Assembly (NCBI RefSeq): GCF_003171715.1
Contig: NZ_QGHL01000007.1
Location: 620,001-684,000 of the forward strand
Length of the DNA: 64,000 bases
Direction of reading: 5' to 3'
Origin: Novosphingobium meiothermophilum
GTDB lineage: Bacteria > Pseudomonadota > Alphaproteobacteria > Sphingomonadales > Sphingomonadaceae
Shown here: piece by piece, positions 25,331 through 34,325 of the stretch
Layout: each line of letters begins with the position of its first letter
Position numbering within the stretch: the first letter of the stretch is position 1
The notes under the pieces: model-generated
What the model was told of the DNA's origin: nothing
The model's database searches: none
Seen by the model: the letters and a program-made list of their open reading frames with translations, nothing else
Position numbers and translations under genes: made by a program

Positions 25331-26464
25331 TCACTCGGTCAGATCGGTCCAGGCATCCTTGATCCGCTCGAAAAAGCCCTTTGACTGCGGGCATTCCTCG
25401 CCGGTTTCGGTTGCCTGAAACTCGCGCAGCAATTCCTTCTGGCGCGAGGACAGTTTTGTTGGCGTCTCGACGTGGATCTCGACGACAAGATCGCCGACAC
25501 CGCGCCCTTGCAGAACGGGCATCCCGGCCCCGCGCTTGCGAAGCTGCTTGCCCGACTGGATTCCTGCGGGAATCTCGATCTTGTGGACGGTCCCGTCCAG
25601 TCCGGGAATTGCGATCTCGCCGCCGAGCGCCGCGGTGGTGAAGCTGATCGGACAGCGCGTGAGCAGAGTGGTGCCCTCACGCTCGAAGACCTTGTGGCGC
25701 TGGATATGGAGAAACAGGTAGAGATCGCCGGGAGGCGCACCGAAGGGGCCCGCCTCACCCTTGCCAGCCAGCCGGATACGCGTGCCGTTATCGACGCCCG
25801 GCGGAATTGTCACTTGCAGGCGCTGTTCGGCATCGACGCGCCCTTCCCCGCGGCAGGTCTTGCATGGGCTTTCGATCACCTCGCCCCGCCCATGGCAATT
25901 GGGGCACGAGCGTTCGACCATGAAGAAGCCCTGCTGCGCGCGGACCTTGCCATGACCGCCGCAAAGATTGCAGCGCCGTGCCGAAGTGCCCGGCGTTGCC
26001 CCCGATCCGCCGCAGGGTTCGCACTTCTGCGAAACCTCCACGGCAATTTCGGTGTCCTTGCCGTGGAAGGCATCCTCCAGCGTGATTTCCATGTCATAGC
26101 GCAGGTCTGCCCCGCGCCGGGCCTGCTGGCGTCCGCCGCCGCCGAAGGCACCGCCAAAAATCGTCTCGAAGATATCGCCGATGTCACCGAAATCAGCGCC
26201 CCCAAAGCCGCCACCGGCGCCAGCGCCGCCGCCCTGCTGGAACGCGGCATGTCCGTAACGGTCATAGGCTGCCCGCTTCTGCGGATCGGAAAGGCAGGCA
26301 TAGGCCTCGTTGATCTGCTTGAACTTCGCCTCGCTTTCGGCACACCCCGGGTTCTTGTCGGGGTGATACTTCATGGCAAGCTTGCGATAGGCGGACTTGA
26401 GGACCTTGTCGTCCGCCGTGCGGTCAACTTCGAGCAGTTCGTAGAAATCGATTTCCGCCGACAT
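25331..26464 (-). CDS. dnaJ: Chaperone protein DnaJ
   Basis: Type I Hsp40 co-chaperone of 377 residues that delivers substrates to DnaK and stimulates its ATPase. The J domain (1-70) contains MKYHPDKNPG with the essential HPD. A Gly/Phe-rich linker follows (GGAGAGGGFGGADFGD). Four zinc-binding repeats are present: CEPCGGSG, CNLCGGHG, CPNCHGRG and CKTCRGEG. The C-terminal substrate-binding domains complete the protein. It lies 70 bp downstream of dnaK with a GC-rich stem-loop between, the usual dnaK-dnaJ arrangement, and probably shares the dnaK heat-shock promoter. Confidence 0.98.
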   Translation of the reverse strand: MSAEIDFYELLEVDRTADDKVLKSAYRKLAMKYHPDKNPGCAESEAKFKQINEAYACLSDPQKRAAYDRYGHAAFQQGGGAGAGGGFGGADFGDIGDIFETIFGGAFGGGGRQQARRGADLRYDMEITLEDAFHGKDTEIAVEVSQKCEPCGGSGATPGTSARRCNLCGGHGKVRAQQGFFMVERSCPNCHGRGEVIESPCKTCRGEGRVDAEQRLQVTIPPGVDNGTRIRLAGKGEAGPFGAPPGDLYLFLHIQRHKVFEREGTTLLTRCPISFTTAALGGEIAIPGLDGTVHKIEIPAGIQSGKQLRKRGAGMPVLQGRGVGDLVVEIHVETPTKLSSRQKELLREFQATETGEECPQSKGFFERIKDAWTDLTE

Positions 26465-26485
26465 TGCGGTTCCTTAGACAGACAA

Positions 26486-26517
26486 CCCGCCGCCCGCGCA
26501 TTCACGCAGGCGGCGGG
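26486..26517 (-). terminator. Stem-loop between dnaK and dnaJ
   Basis: CCCGCCGCC (26486-26494) pairs with GGCGGCGGG (26509-26517), and the inner bases can extend the stem. No strong T-run follows, so partial termination or RNA processing that lowers dnaJ relative to dnaK is more likely than a full stop. Confidence 0.45.
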
Positions 26518-26534
26518 CCGGTTTCATCGCAACA

Positions 26535-28454
26535 TCACTTGTTCTCGTCGACTTCCGAGAACTCGGCGTCGACCACGTCGTCATCAGCCCCAGAGGCCTT
26601 ATTGCCGGCCTCAGCACCCGGAGAAGCCGCAGCAGCCTGCTCCTTCTCGTAGATAGCCTGCCCCATCTTCATGGCCTTGTCGGTCAGGGCCTGCGTCTTC
26701 GCGGTCATGTCATCGACATTGCCGCTTTCGACCGCGGTCTTGGCCTCGGCAATGGCGGCTTCGATCTCTGCCTTCAGCGAAGCATCGACCTTGTCGCCGT
26801 TTTCTTCAAGCTGCCGTTCGGTTGCGTGGATCAGGCTTTCGGCGTTGTTCTTCGCCTCGGCCGCAGCGCGCCGCTTCTTGTCTTCCTCGGCGAAGCGTTC
26901 CGCATCCTTGACCATCTGCTCGATGTCAGCGTCCGAAAGACCGCCAGACGCCTGAATGCGGATCTGCTGCTCCTTGCCGGTGCCCTTGTCCTTGGCCGAA
27001 ACGTTGACGATGCCGTTGGCGTCGATATCGAACGTCACCTCGATCTGCGGCACGCCGCGCCGCGCAGGCGGAATGCCGACAAGGTCGAACTGGCCAAGCA
27101 GCTTGTTGTCCGCCGCCATTTCGCGCTCGCCCTGGAAGACCCGGATCGTCACCGCCTGCTGGTTGTCCTCGGCAGTCGAGTAGATCTGGCTCTTCTTGGT
27201 CGGGATCGTGGTGTTGCGGTCGATCATCTTGGTCATGATGCCGCCCAGCGTCTCGATCCCCAGCGAAAGCGGAGTCACGTCGAGCAGCAGCACGTCCTTG
27301 ACGTCGCCCTGCAGCACGCCCGCCTGAATGGCCGCACCCATGGCGACAACTTCATCGGGGTTCACGCCGGTGTGCGGTTCCTTGCCGAAGAAGTCCTTCA
27401 CCACTTCGCGGACCTTGGGCATGCGGGTCATGCCGCCGACCAGCACGACATCATCGATGTCCTTGGCCGAAATACCAGCATCCGCCAGCGCCTTGCGGCA
27501 CGGTTCAAGCGTGCGGTCGATCAGCTTGGCGACGAGCTTTTCCAGATCGGCGCGCGTCACCGTTTCGACAAGGTGCAGCGGAGTGGTGGCTCCGCCTTCC
27601 ATGCGCGCGGTGATGAAGGGCAGGTTGATCTCGGTCGTCTGGGCCGACGACAGCTCGATCTTGGCCTTTTCCGCCGCTTCCTTGAGGCGCTGAAGGGCAA
27701 GCTTGTCGTTGCGCAGGTCCATGCCTTCCTTCGACTTGAACTTGTCCGCGAGGTATTCGACCAGCGCGGTGTCGAAGTCTTCGCCGCCAAGGAAGGTGTC
27801 GCCGTTGGTGCTCTTCACCTCGAACACGCCATCGCCGATCTCAAGGATCGAGATGTCGAACGTCCCACCGCCAAGGTCATAGACCGCAATCGTCTTGCCG
27901 TCCTGCTTGTCGAGACCATAGGCGAGCGCAGCTGCTGTCGGCTCGTTAATGATGCGCAGCACTTCAAGGCCCGCGATCTGGCCTGCGTCCTTGGTGGCCT
28001 GACGCTGCGCGTCGTTGAAGTAGGCCGGAACGGTAATGACCGCCTGCGTCACGGTTTCGCCGAGATAGGCTTCGGCGGTTTCCTTCATCTTCTGAAGGGT
28101 GAAGGCAGAGATCTGCGACGGGCTGTATTCCTGCCCGCCCGCCTTGACCCAGGCATCGCCGTTCTTGCCCTTCACGATGGTGTAGGGAACCAGCTCCGTG
28201 TCCTTCTGGGTCATCGGATCGTCGAAGCGGCGGCCGATCAGGCGCTTGACCGCAAAAATCGTGTTGTCGGGGTTCGTCACCGCCTGACGCTTGGCCGGCT
28301 GGCCGATCAGACGTTCGCCATCCTTGGTGAAGGCGACGATCGACGGCGTGGTGCGCGCACCTTCCGAGTTTTCAATAACCTTGGGCGTGCCCCCGTCCAT
28401 CACTGCAACGCAGCTGTTGGTCGTGCCAAGGTCGATGCCGATAACTTTAGCCAT
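26535..28454 (-). CDS. dnaK: Chaperone protein DnaK (Hsp70)
   Basis: Hsp70 chaperone of 639 residues. The ATPase domain begins with [16 protein letters not shown] and contains [19 protein letters not shown] and [20 protein letters not shown]. The linker and substrate domain include [19 protein letters not shown], and the tail ends in an acidic [16 protein letters not shown]. Met 28454 is chosen over 28475 because it matches all DnaK N-termini and follows a GGGGA ribosome-binding site. A sigma-32-type promoter lies about 90 bp upstream. dnaJ follows; grpE is 2.8 kb away with hrcA. Confidence 0.99.
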   Translation of the reverse strand: MAKVIGIDLGTTNSCVAVMDGGTPKVIENSEGARTTPSIVAFTKDGERLIGQPAKRQAVTNPDNTIFAVKRLIGRRFDDPMTQKDTELVPYTIVKGKNGDAWVKAGGQEYSPSQISAFTLQKMKETAEAYLGETVTQAVITVPAYFNDAQRQATKDAGQIAGLEVLRIINEPTAAALAYGLDKQDGKTIAVYDLGGGTFDISILEIGDGVFEVKSTNGDTFLGGEDFDTALVEYLADKFKSKEGMDLRNDKLALQRLKEAAEKAKIELSSAQTTEINLPFITARMEGGATTPLHLVETVTRADLEKLVAKLIDRTLEPCRKALADAGISAKDIDDVVLVGGMTRMPKVREVVKDFFGKEPHTGVNPDEVVAMGAAIQAGVLQGDVKDVLLLDVTPLSLGIETLGGIMTKMIDRNTTIPTKKSQIYSTAEDNQQAVTIRVFQGEREMAADNKLLGQFDLVGIPPARRGVPQIEVTFDIDANGIVNVSAKDKGTGKEQQIRIQASGGLSDADIEQMVKDAERFAEEDKKRRAAAEAKNNAESLIHATERQLEENGDKVDASLKAEIEAAIAEAKTAVESGNVDDMTAKTQALTDKAMKMGQAIYEKEQAAAASPGAEAGNKASGADDDVVDAEFSEVDENK

Positions 28455-28542
28455 GAGTTCCCCAGTTCCTTCCATTCAAGACACCGCGCGGGAAGCGATC
28501 CCCCTGCCGGGCAGACCGCCGATTGCGGCTCGATTGACCGCG

Positions 28543-28570
28543 ATATAGGTGCGCTTGCGCTTGGCACAAG
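28543..28570 (-). promoter_or_regulatory. Sigma-32 (RpoH)-like promoter of dnaK
   Basis: Read on the minus strand, CTTGTG (28570-28565), a 15-bp spacer and CCTATAT (28549-28543) fit the alphaproteobacterial RpoH pattern CTTG...CYTATNT. The position gives a leader of about 80 bases before dnaK. No CIRCE element is seen here, so heat induction is probably by RpoH rather than HrcA. Confidence 0.55.
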
Positions 28571-28621
28571 GCCCCCGCGCGCCTACCAGTTGCGACGCAT
28601 TCAACATTGGAGTCGCAATCC

Positions 28622-29161
28622 ATGCGCGTGGTCGTTTTCGCAGGTCTTTCAGCAGTTGCTCTGGCGCTTTCGGGATGTGGTCAGCAGGGTGCTGACCCTG
28701 TGCCGACGGCGACCGCCAGCATTGATGCAGAGCCCCAGAATGCGCCCGGTGTAACCATCAGCGATGCCATGGTGCGCCTGCCCGCGGCGCCCGGCCGCCC
28801 CGGCGTTGCCTATTTCGGCGTGACCTTCGGCGGAGAGGGTGCGCGCAGCATTGCCGGTGTCTATGTCGAAGGAGTAGAACGCACGGAAATGCACGAAACC
28901 GTGACCGAAAACGGCATTTCGAAAATGCAGCCCGTGTCATCGGTTCCGCTCAGCACCGGCCAACCGGTGCAGTTCAAGGCGGGCGGCCTGCACGTCATGC
29001 TGTTCGGCGTTGCCGATACGCTCAAGGCCGGTGAGACCACGGAGATTACCCTCACGCTCGACAATGGCGACAAGGTGAGCGCCCCCGCCCGCATCGAAGC
29101 CGTCGGCGGCGGCATGAGCGCGCCGATGGACCATTCCGCCCACGACATGAGCAAGATGTGA
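28622..29161 (+). CDS. PCu(A)C-family periplasmic copper chaperone lipoprotein
   Basis: Copper(I) chaperone that supplies cytochrome c oxidase assembly, 179 residues from Met 28622. A lipoprotein signal ends in LALSGCG, so it should be anchored to a membrane facing the periplasm. The metal ligands of the family are visible: EMHETVTENGISKM with His and two Met, then GGLHVMLFG. The C-terminus adds a second Met/His-rich stretch, MSAPMDHSAHDMSKM, that could also bind copper. The start at 28622 follows GGAG; an in-frame Met five codons earlier is less likely. Its stop overlaps the start of the next gene (ATGTGA). Confidence 0.9.
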   Translation: MRVVVFAGLSAVALALSGCGQQGADPVPTATASIDAEPQNAPGVTISDAMVRLPAAPGRPGVAYFGVTFGGEGARSIAGVYVEGVERTEMHETVTENGISKMQPVSSVPLSTGQPVQFKAGGLHVMLFGVADTLKAGETTEITLTLDNGDKVSAPARIEAVGGGMSAPMDHSAHDMSKM

Positions 29162-29652
29162 CCGGCAAGGGCGCGCTCTGCCCTCCGGGCGGAGAGCGCC
29201 CGCTCACCGGCGGCGAGAAGGCCCTTGTCGCCGAGGTGTTCGGCCGCGCGGTCGATACCGGACCGGTCCGCATCCGGCGACGGCGCTGGTTTCCCTTTCA
29301 GCCCAGGGGCACGGTCATGGCGCCGACCGGCCATATCCACTTCACGCCGGACTGCGAACGCTATTGCGACGATTTTTCCTGCGCCAACCTTCAGGCGCAG
29401 GGGCTGTTCATCCACGAAATGGTGCATGTCTGGCAAACCCAGACGCGCGGGCGCTGGTGGCTGCCGCTGATGCGGCACCCGTTCTGCCGATACAGCTACA
29501 CCTACCAGCCAGAGCGGCCGTTCGAGAGATACGGCATCGAGCAACAGGCAGAGATCGTCAGGCACTGGTTCATGGCCAAGAACGGCAGCCCATTAGCGCA
29601 CGCCCCCCCAGTTGCGCTGCTGGATGACCTGTTGCCGTTTACGAATGCTTGA
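29158..29652 (+). CDS. HExxH-containing protein ('vgr-related' family), putative metallohydrolase
   Basis: Protein of 164 residues with the zinc-protease-like motif HEMVHVWQTQ around residue 85 (H-E-M-V-H). Similar sphingomonad proteins are often named 'vgr related protein', but nothing here resembles the VgrG spike. The region before the motif is basic (VRIRRRRWFPFQPRG), and a possible third ligand is the Glu in GIEQQAEIVRHWF, a spacing seen in gluzincin-type peptidases. No signal peptide is visible. The start overlaps the copper chaperone stop by 4 bp, and its own TGA overlaps a TTG at 29649, so three genes are likely co-translated. Peptidase activity is inferred only from the motif. Confidence 0.75.
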   Translation: MTGKGALCPPGGERPLTGGEKALVAEVFGRAVDTGPVRIRRRRWFPFQPRGTVMAPTGHIHFTPDCERYCDDFSCANLQAQGLFIHEMVHVWQTQTRGRWWLPLMRHPFCRYSYTYQPERPFERYGIEQQAEIVRHWFMAKNGSPLAHAPPVALLDDLLPFTNA

Positions 29653-29675
29653 AACTTGCGCGGCAGGTTGCGTCA

Positions 29676-30101
29676 ATGGCCTCGACACCTACGGACAGCA
29701 CGCTGCATCTGTGGCGCAGCAAAACCATTGATGCTTTCGCGCAAGCCGAAGCTGCCGTGGATGCCATTGCCCGAAAGCTCAACGCCGTCCCGAAATGCGA
29801 TATGCTGGGCCAGAAGATCGAGGCGATCCGCAAGGCCAAACACAATTCCTCCGTCAGCGAGGAGCGGAAGAAGAAGATCGATCAGTGTCTGGGGGAACTG
29901 TCGAAGCTGCTGGGCCTGCGCAATGATATTGTCCATTCGCCGATGGGCATCGAAAAGGCTGGCGAAAGGATTCTTGCCACTTTCGCCAACCCGAACCTCC
30001 AATGCGACTTTTCCGAATTTCGCCGTGTCATCCCGGCACCGCGTCTTCAGGCTCTGGCGTCGAAAGTCGTCAATCTTGCCAAGACCCTTGAAAGCGCCTG
30101 A
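29676..30101 (+). CDS. Small helical protein with HEPN-like R-X4-H motif
   Basis: I do not recognise a named family. The 141-residue protein is all-helical by appearance. Residues near 85-90 read LGLRNDIVHSPM, where R-N-D-I-V-H matches the R-X4-H signature of HEPN domains, many of which are ribonucleases or nucleotide-modifying toxins. A conserved-looking basic region, KKKIDQCLGELSKLL, precedes it. ATG 29676 is used; a TTG at 29649 overlapping the previous stop (TTGA) would add nine residues and is also plausible. No obvious antitoxin lies beside it. It converges on the glycine-zipper lipoprotein gene, with stop codons touching. Confidence 0.65.
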   Translation: MASTPTDSTLHLWRSKTIDAFAQAEAAVDAIARKLNAVPKCDMLGQKIEAIRKAKHNSSVSEERKKKIDQCLGELSKLLGLRNDIVHSPMGIEKAGERILATFANPNLQCDFSEFRRVIPAPRLQALASKVVNLAKTLESA

Positions 30102-30362
30102 TCAGCAGCGCACTTCGTATTCACGGCCGCGACTGTCCACTCGGTAGCAGCGTCCGCGGTCCTTGCGCACCTGCGAGCCGGCTGCTGCGCCGACTGCCCC
30201 GCCGATCGCGGCGCCCGTTGCGATATCTCCGCCCGTGGCAACGCCAAGCCCGGCGCCCACTGCCGCGCCCAGAGCCGCGCCCTCACCGGTATAGTTGCGC
30301 GCGCAGCCACCCAGCGTGATGGCCGATCCGGCAATGGCAGCCGCGATGATGAACTTGTGCAT
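30102..30362 (-). CDS. Glycine-zipper lipoprotein (17 kDa antigen/YMGG-like)
   Basis: Small outer-membrane-type lipoprotein of 86 residues. The signal peptide ends in the lipobox ITLGGCA, followed by glycine-zipper repeats (GAALGAAVGAGLGVATGG, then GAAIGGAVGAAAGS) and a basic, Cys-containing tail (GRCYRVDSRGREYEVRC). The ATG at 30362 follows a strong AGGAG site; the longer frame to 30398 is ignored. An EcfG-type promoter candidate lies about 40 bp upstream, which suits a general-stress envelope protein. Function is unknown; related proteins stabilise or insert into the outer membrane. Confidence 0.8.
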   Translation of the reverse strand: MHKFIIAAAIAGSAITLGGCARNYTGEGAALGAAVGAGLGVATGGDIATGAAIGGAVGAAAGSQVRKDRGRCYRVDSRGREYEVRC

Positions 30363-30400
30363 GACTGATCTCCTGATCTTGCGAGAATCTCTGCGCAATC

Positions 30401-30425
30401 GACGGTAATCAGGCAGCGAGGTTCC
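30401..30425 (-). promoter_or_regulatory. EcfG (general stress sigma factor)-like promoter
   Basis: On the minus strand GGAAC (30425-30421), a 16-bp spacer and CGTC (30404-30401) approximate the alphaproteobacterial EcfG consensus GGAAC-N16/17-CGTT. It lies 38 bp before the glycine-zipper lipoprotein start, with a good ribosome-binding site between. Confidence 0.5.
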
Positions 30426-30578
30426 GGATCATGCGACGAAGCGTGGCAGGGCTGCGTTTCTCCTGCCGGAATGCCCGCTTCGACGCTGACGACAGCCCTT
30501 CAATCGAACGGCAATCTTGCCCCTGACTGACGGGAATGCCTGCCTAATGGGAAGGCCTCACTCACGGGAAGGAATGCC

Positions 30579-31256
30579 ATGCCGCACAATATCGACCATC
30601 ACGCCATACTTGCCCGCTTTGCATCTGCGCGCGGCGGAAACGGGAATATCTTCAGGGACATCGACCCCACCCGGCTGGCGCACATCATCGTCGATATGCA
30701 GAACGGCTTCATGGAGGAAGGTGCGCCGGTCGAAGTGCCCGTGGCGCGCTCCATCGTGGACAACATCAACCGCATAAGCGCGGCCGTGCGCGCAGCGGGC
30801 GGATGCAACATCTTCCTGCGCTATACCACGCCGCCCGCAGGCGGGGCGAGCTGGTCCAATTTCATGGCGCGCATGGGCAAGGACGCCGATGCGCACCGCG
30901 AAGCCTTCACGCCCGGCCATCACTACTGGCAGCTCTGGCCTTCGCTTGACGTGACCGGTGATGACCTTGTCATCGACAAGCACCGTTTCAGCGGCTTCAC
31001 GCCGGGCACCTGCACGCTTCATCAGGTCTTGCAGGCGCGCGGGATAGACACCGTGCTGATCACCGGCACCCTTACCAACTGCTGCTGCGAAAGCACCGCG
31101 CGCGATGCCATGCAGCACAATTTCCGCGTGCTGATGGCATGCGATGCCAATGCCGCGCTTTCAGACGAGGAGCACGCCGCAACGCTTCGCATCATGGCCA
31201 TGGTCTTTGCCGATCTCTACGCAACCGACGAAGTGACCGCACTGCTGGGGCGATAG
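30579..31256 (+). CDS. Isochorismatase-family cysteine hydrolase
   Basis: Cysteine hydrolase of 225 residues with the full Asp-Lys-Cys triad: D39 in HIIVDMQNGF, K134 in VIDKHRFSGF and C169 in TLTNCCCESTARDA, preceded by a cis-peptide-like VLITGT. Proteins of this family hydrolyse isochorismate, nicotinamide, N-carbamoyl compounds or ureidoacrylate; a ureidoacrylate/N-carbamoyl amidohydrolase role is as likely as any, but the substrate cannot be assigned. Three consecutive Cys around the nucleophile are unusual. The ATG follows GGGAAGGA. It is not in an evident operon. Confidence 0.88.
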   Translation: MPHNIDHHAILARFASARGGNGNIFRDIDPTRLAHIIVDMQNGFMEEGAPVEVPVARSIVDNINRISAAVRAAGGCNIFLRYTTPPAGGASWSNFMARMGKDADAHREAFTPGHHYWQLWPSLDVTGDDLVIDKHRFSGFTPGTCTLHQVLQARGIDTVLITGTLTNCCCESTARDAMQHNFRVLMACDANAALSDEEHAATLRIMAMVFADLYATDEVTALLGR

Positions 31257-31267
31257 CGCGAACCGGC

Positions 31268-31828
31268 TCAGTCCGGCTTCTTTGCCACTGCCACCATTGC
31301 CGGGCGCAGCAGGCGATCCTTGATCATGTAGCCGGCCTGCAATTCCTGAATGACCGTTCCCGGCTCCGCGTCGGCCGAAGGCATTTCAATCATGGCCTGA
31401 TGCTGGTGCGGATCGAGCGGCAGGCCCATGGCAGCGATGCGCACAATGCCGTGGCTGGAGAAGACCTTCTCGATCTCGCGGCCAGTGGCTTCCAGACCGG
31501 CCACGAGGTTCCTGAACCTGTCGTCCTCGCGAAGGTCAGCCGGAATCGATTCGAGCGCGCGCGAAAGGTTGTCGGCAACCGAGAGGATATCACGGGCGAA
31601 GCCGGTTGCGGCATAGGCGCGTGCATCGGCGATGTCCTTTTCCATGCGGCGACGCACGTTCTGGGTTTCGGCCTTGGCGTAGAGAACGTCCTGCCTGGCT
31701 GCTTCCAGTTCCTCGCGCAGCTTGTTCAATTCATCGTCTCCCGAAGGCTGATCGATCATATCTTCAGGCACGCCCTTGAGTTCAGCCGCAATCTCAGCGT
31801 CGGTGGGGCGCGTGTCGTTATCGCTCAT
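31268..31828 (-). CDS. grpE: Nucleotide exchange factor GrpE
   Basis: Dimeric ADP-release factor for DnaK, 186 residues. A long N-terminal helix (LNKLREELEAARQDVLYAKA, then ETQNVRRRMEKDI) leads to the beta domain with VIQELQAGYMIKDRLLRPAMVAV, the GrpE signature. The start overlaps the hrcA stop by 4 bp, so hrcA-grpE is one transcription unit. It is separated from dnaK-dnaJ by 2.8 kb of unrelated genes. Confidence 0.97.
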   Translation of the reverse strand: MSDNDTRPTDAEIAAELKGVPEDMIDQPSGDDELNKLREELEAARQDVLYAKAETQNVRRRMEKDIADARAYAATGFARDILSVADNLSRALESIPADLREDDRFRNLVAGLEATGREIEKVFSSHGIVRIAAMGLPLDPHQHQAMIEMPSADAEPGTVIQELQAGYMIKDRLLRPAMVAVAKKPD

Positions 31829-32889
31829 TTTCTCGAAAACCCGTCTTGTCCGATGAATCTGCCCAAGGTCTGGGCGGTGAAATCAACCATGGGGACAACC
31901 CGCGCATAATTCAACCGCGTCGGCCCGATTACGCCGACAACGCCGACGACGCGCCCTTCTCCGTCGCGCCAGGGCGAGGCAATGACCGACGAGCCGGAAA
32001 GCGAGAACAGCCGGTTCTCGCTGCCAATAAAGATGCGCGTGGCTTGTGCCTCGCGCGCGGCATCGAGCACGCGGGCGATGGCCTCGGCGCTTTCCAGTTC
32101 CTCAAGCAGCTGCCGCACGCGCTCGATGTCATTCAGCGCCGCGTCATCCAGCAGGTTGGCCTGCCCGCGCACCACCATGACCGGCCGCGCGGCGGCATCC
32201 TGCGTCCACACCACCAGCCCGCGCTGCACCAGATCGGCGCTCGCCGCATCAAGCGCCGAGCGTCCGCTGGCGATGTCGGCGCGGACCACCCCGGCAGCCT
32301 CGCCCAGAGTGCGGCCCTGGAGGCGCCTTGTGAGATAGTTTCCGGCCTGTTCCAGCACGGCTGCGCCAACCGGTTCGGGCAGATCGATGATGCGGTTCTC
32401 GATCCCGCCATCCTCGCTGACCAACACGGCCAGCGCCCGCACCGGCGATAGCGGCACGAAGGAAATCTGCACAAGGCGCGGTTCGCGCTTCGGCACCATG
32501 ACCACCGCCGCACCGGCAGAAAGTTCCGACAGGGCAAGGCTGGCCGCGGCAAGCGCGTTTTCGATGGTGCCGCCGCTGGCCAGACCGCGCTCGATCTGCG
32601 CGCGCTCTGCCTCGGACGGTTCGGCCACTTGCATGATGCCATCGACAAAGAGCCGCAGCCCCACTTCGGTCGGCATTCGCCCTGCGCTGGTATGCGGCGC
32701 GGCCAGCAGCCCTGCATCCTGCAATTCCTGAAGCACCGATCGGATAGAAGCAGGCGAAAGATTGACCGTGCCCGATCCGGCCAGCGTCTTGGAACCCACT
32801 GGCTGCCCGCTGGCGATGTAACCTTCCACCACAAGACGGAAAATCTCGCGGGCGCGGTCTGTCAAATCGGAAAGGGTCGGACCGTTCAT
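31825..32889 (-). CDS. hrcA: Heat-inducible transcription repressor HrcA
   Basis: Repressor of groESL and related heat-shock operons through CIRCE elements. From Met 32889 the protein has 354 residues and begins [20 protein letters not shown], then [10 protein letters not shown], the winged-helix domain. The GAF-like middle and dimerisation region follow ([20 protein letters not shown], then [16 protein letters not shown]). The frame stays open to 33477 but that part is antisense to rph and is discarded. It is divergent from rph across 78 bp. I see no CIRCE sequence before hrcA, dnaK or dnaJ in this window. Confidence 0.96.
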   Translation of the reverse strand: MNGPTLSDLTDRAREIFRLVVEGYIASGQPVGSKTLAGSGTVNLSPASIRSVLQELQDAGLLAAPHTSAGRMPTEVGLRLFVDGIMQVAEPSEAERAQIERGLASGGTIENALAAASLALSELSAGAAVVMVPKREPRLVQISFVPLSPVRALAVLVSEDGGIENRIIDLPEPVGAAVLEQAGNYLTRRLQGRTLGEAAGVVRADIASGRSALDAASADLVQRGLVVWTQDAAARPVMVVRGQANLLDDAALNDIERVRQLLEELESAEAIARVLDAAREAQATRIFIGSENRLFSLSGSSVIASPWRDGEGRVVGVVGVIGPTRLNYARVVPMVDFTAQTLGRFIGQDGFSRK

Positions 32890-32967
32890 GTGCGCTACTC
32901 TATTCACCGCTCTTGCAGGCTCAAGCCCGATGCGCCAGAGGCTGGCCAAACTTTTGAGGGAATCTCC

Positions 32968-33684
32968 ATGCGACCTTCCGGCCGTGCGCCCGATGAAATG
33001 CGCCCCATCGTGATCGAAACCGCCTTTACCAAGCACGCGGAAGGTTCGGTGCTCGTTTGCTTCGGCGATACCAAGGTGATCGTCACCGCATCGGTGGAAG
33101 AGCGTGTGCCACCGTTCCTGCGGGGCAAGGGCGAAGGCTGGGTTACGGCCGAATACTCGATGCTGCCACGCGCCACCCACACGCGCGGCAGCCGCGAGGC
33201 CGCCAAGGGCAAGCAATCGGGCCGCACGCAGGAAATCCAGCGCCTTATCGGCCGAAGCTTGCGCGCCGTCACCGATCTCAAGAAGCTGGGCGAGCGTCAG
33301 ATCACGCTCGACTGCGACGTGATCCAGGCCGACGGCGGCACCCGCACCGCCTCGATTTCGGGGGCGTGGGTCGCCCTGCGTCTTGCCGTGCAGAAGCTGC
33401 TCGACAGCGGCGCTATCAAGGAAGATCCACTGACCGAGAAAGTTGCCGCCGTATCCTGCGGGATCGTCAATGGCCAACCGGTGCTCGACCTTGACTACAT
33501 CGAGGATTCGTCCGCCGATGCCGATGCCAACTTCGTGCTGATCGAAGGCGGCAAGATTGCCGAAGCGCAGGCCACGGCCGAAGGCGCAACCTACGACGAG
33601 GAAGGTCTGCTGCGGCTGCTGCGGCTGGCCCGCATCGGCTGCAACGAGATCTTCGCAGCACAGGAAAAGGCGGTTCGCGGCTGA
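32968..33684 (+). CDS. rph: Ribonuclease PH
   Basis: Phosphorolytic 3'-5' exoribonuclease that trims tRNA 3' ends; 238 residues, the normal length. It begins [17 protein letters not shown] and contains [37 protein letters not shown] and [16 protein letters not shown] (phosphate and RNA contacts), then [19 protein letters not shown]. The start at 32968 follows GAGGG; upstream in-frame codons to 32629 overlap hrcA antisense and are not used. Its TGA shares a base with the rdgB ATG, so the two are coupled. Confidence 0.98.
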   Translation: MRPSGRAPDEMRPIVIETAFTKHAEGSVLVCFGDTKVIVTASVEERVPPFLRGKGEGWVTAEYSMLPRATHTRGSREAAKGKQSGRTQEIQRLIGRSLRAVTDLKKLGERQITLDCDVIQADGGTRTASISGAWVALRLAVQKLLDSGAIKEDPLTEKVAAVSCGIVNGQPVLDLDYIEDSSADADANFVLIEGGKIAEAQATAEGATYDEEGLLRLLRLARIGCNEIFAAQEKAVRG

Positions 33685-34316
33685 TGTCCTCGCCTCGTCT
33701 CGGCTCTGGCAAGCTGGTTATCGCCACGCACAACGCCGGAAAGCTCAGGGAAATACAGGCCCTGCTTGCGCCCTATGGCATAGAATGCCTTTCGGCAGGA
33801 GCGCTGGGCCTGCCCGAACCGGCAGAGACGGGCACGACCTTTGTCGAGAACGCGCTCATCAAGGCGCGTGCCGCGGCTGAGGCGGCCGGGCTTCCCGCGC
33901 TTGCCGACGATTCGGGGCTGTGTGTGGATGCGCTGGGCGGTGCACCGGGCGTCTATACGGCCGACTGGGCCGAGGCCGACGTTTTCGAAGGCGGACCGGG
34001 GCGGGACTGGTATATGGCCATGGGGAAGGTCGAGGGCAAACTTGCCGAACTGGGGCCGGATGCGCGGCGCACATGCCACTTTGCCTGTGTGCTGGCCATC
34101 GCATGGCCCGATGGCCAGAGCGCCGTTTATGAAGGCCGCGCGCAAGGCACGCTTACCTGGCCGCCGCGCGGCACGATGGGATTCGGCTATGATCCGGTAT
34201 TCGTGCCGCTTGGAGACAACCGCACCTTTGCCGAACTCGACCCGGCGCAGAAACACGCGATCAGCCACCGCGCCGATGCCTTTGCCAAGCTGGTAGCGGA
34301 CCAGTTTTCGGCTTAA
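33684..34316 (+). CDS. rdgB: RdgB/HAM1-type XTP/dITP diphosphatase
   Basis: House-cleaning nucleotide pyrophosphatase that hydrolyses dITP, XTP and ITP to monophosphates, keeping hypoxanthine and xanthine out of DNA. 210 residues with the family landmarks [13 protein letters not shown], the metal-binding [20 protein letters not shown], and [13 protein letters not shown] followed by ISHRADAF near the C-terminus. Its start overlaps the last base of rph, and hemW follows after 9 bp, so rph-rdgB-hemW-xerC looks like one operon. Confidence 0.97.
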   Translation: MSSPRLGSGKLVIATHNAGKLREIQALLAPYGIECLSAGALGLPEPAETGTTFVENALIKARAAAEAAGLPALADDSGLCVDALGGAPGVYTADWAEADVFEGGPGRDWYMAMGKVEGKLAELGPDARRTCHFACVLAIAWPDGQSAVYEGRAQGTLTWPPRGTMGFGYDPVFVPLGDNRTFAELDPAQKHAISHRADAFAKLVADQFSA

Positions 34317-34325
34317 GGCAGGCGC

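Noticed and set aside
26826..28754. 642-codon open frame on the plus strand opposite dnaK
   Set aside because: It is a GC-skew shadow of the dnaK codons: no recognisable protein pattern, no ribosome-binding site, and dnaK on the other strand is unambiguous.
30454..30549. Short 31-codon frame between the lipoprotein and isochorismatase genes
   Set aside because: No ribosome-binding site, no conserved-looking features, and it overlaps the isochorismatase promoter region.
32890..33477. 196-codon N-terminal extension of hrcA
   Set aside because: It is antisense to rph, and HrcA homologues start at the Met at 32889.
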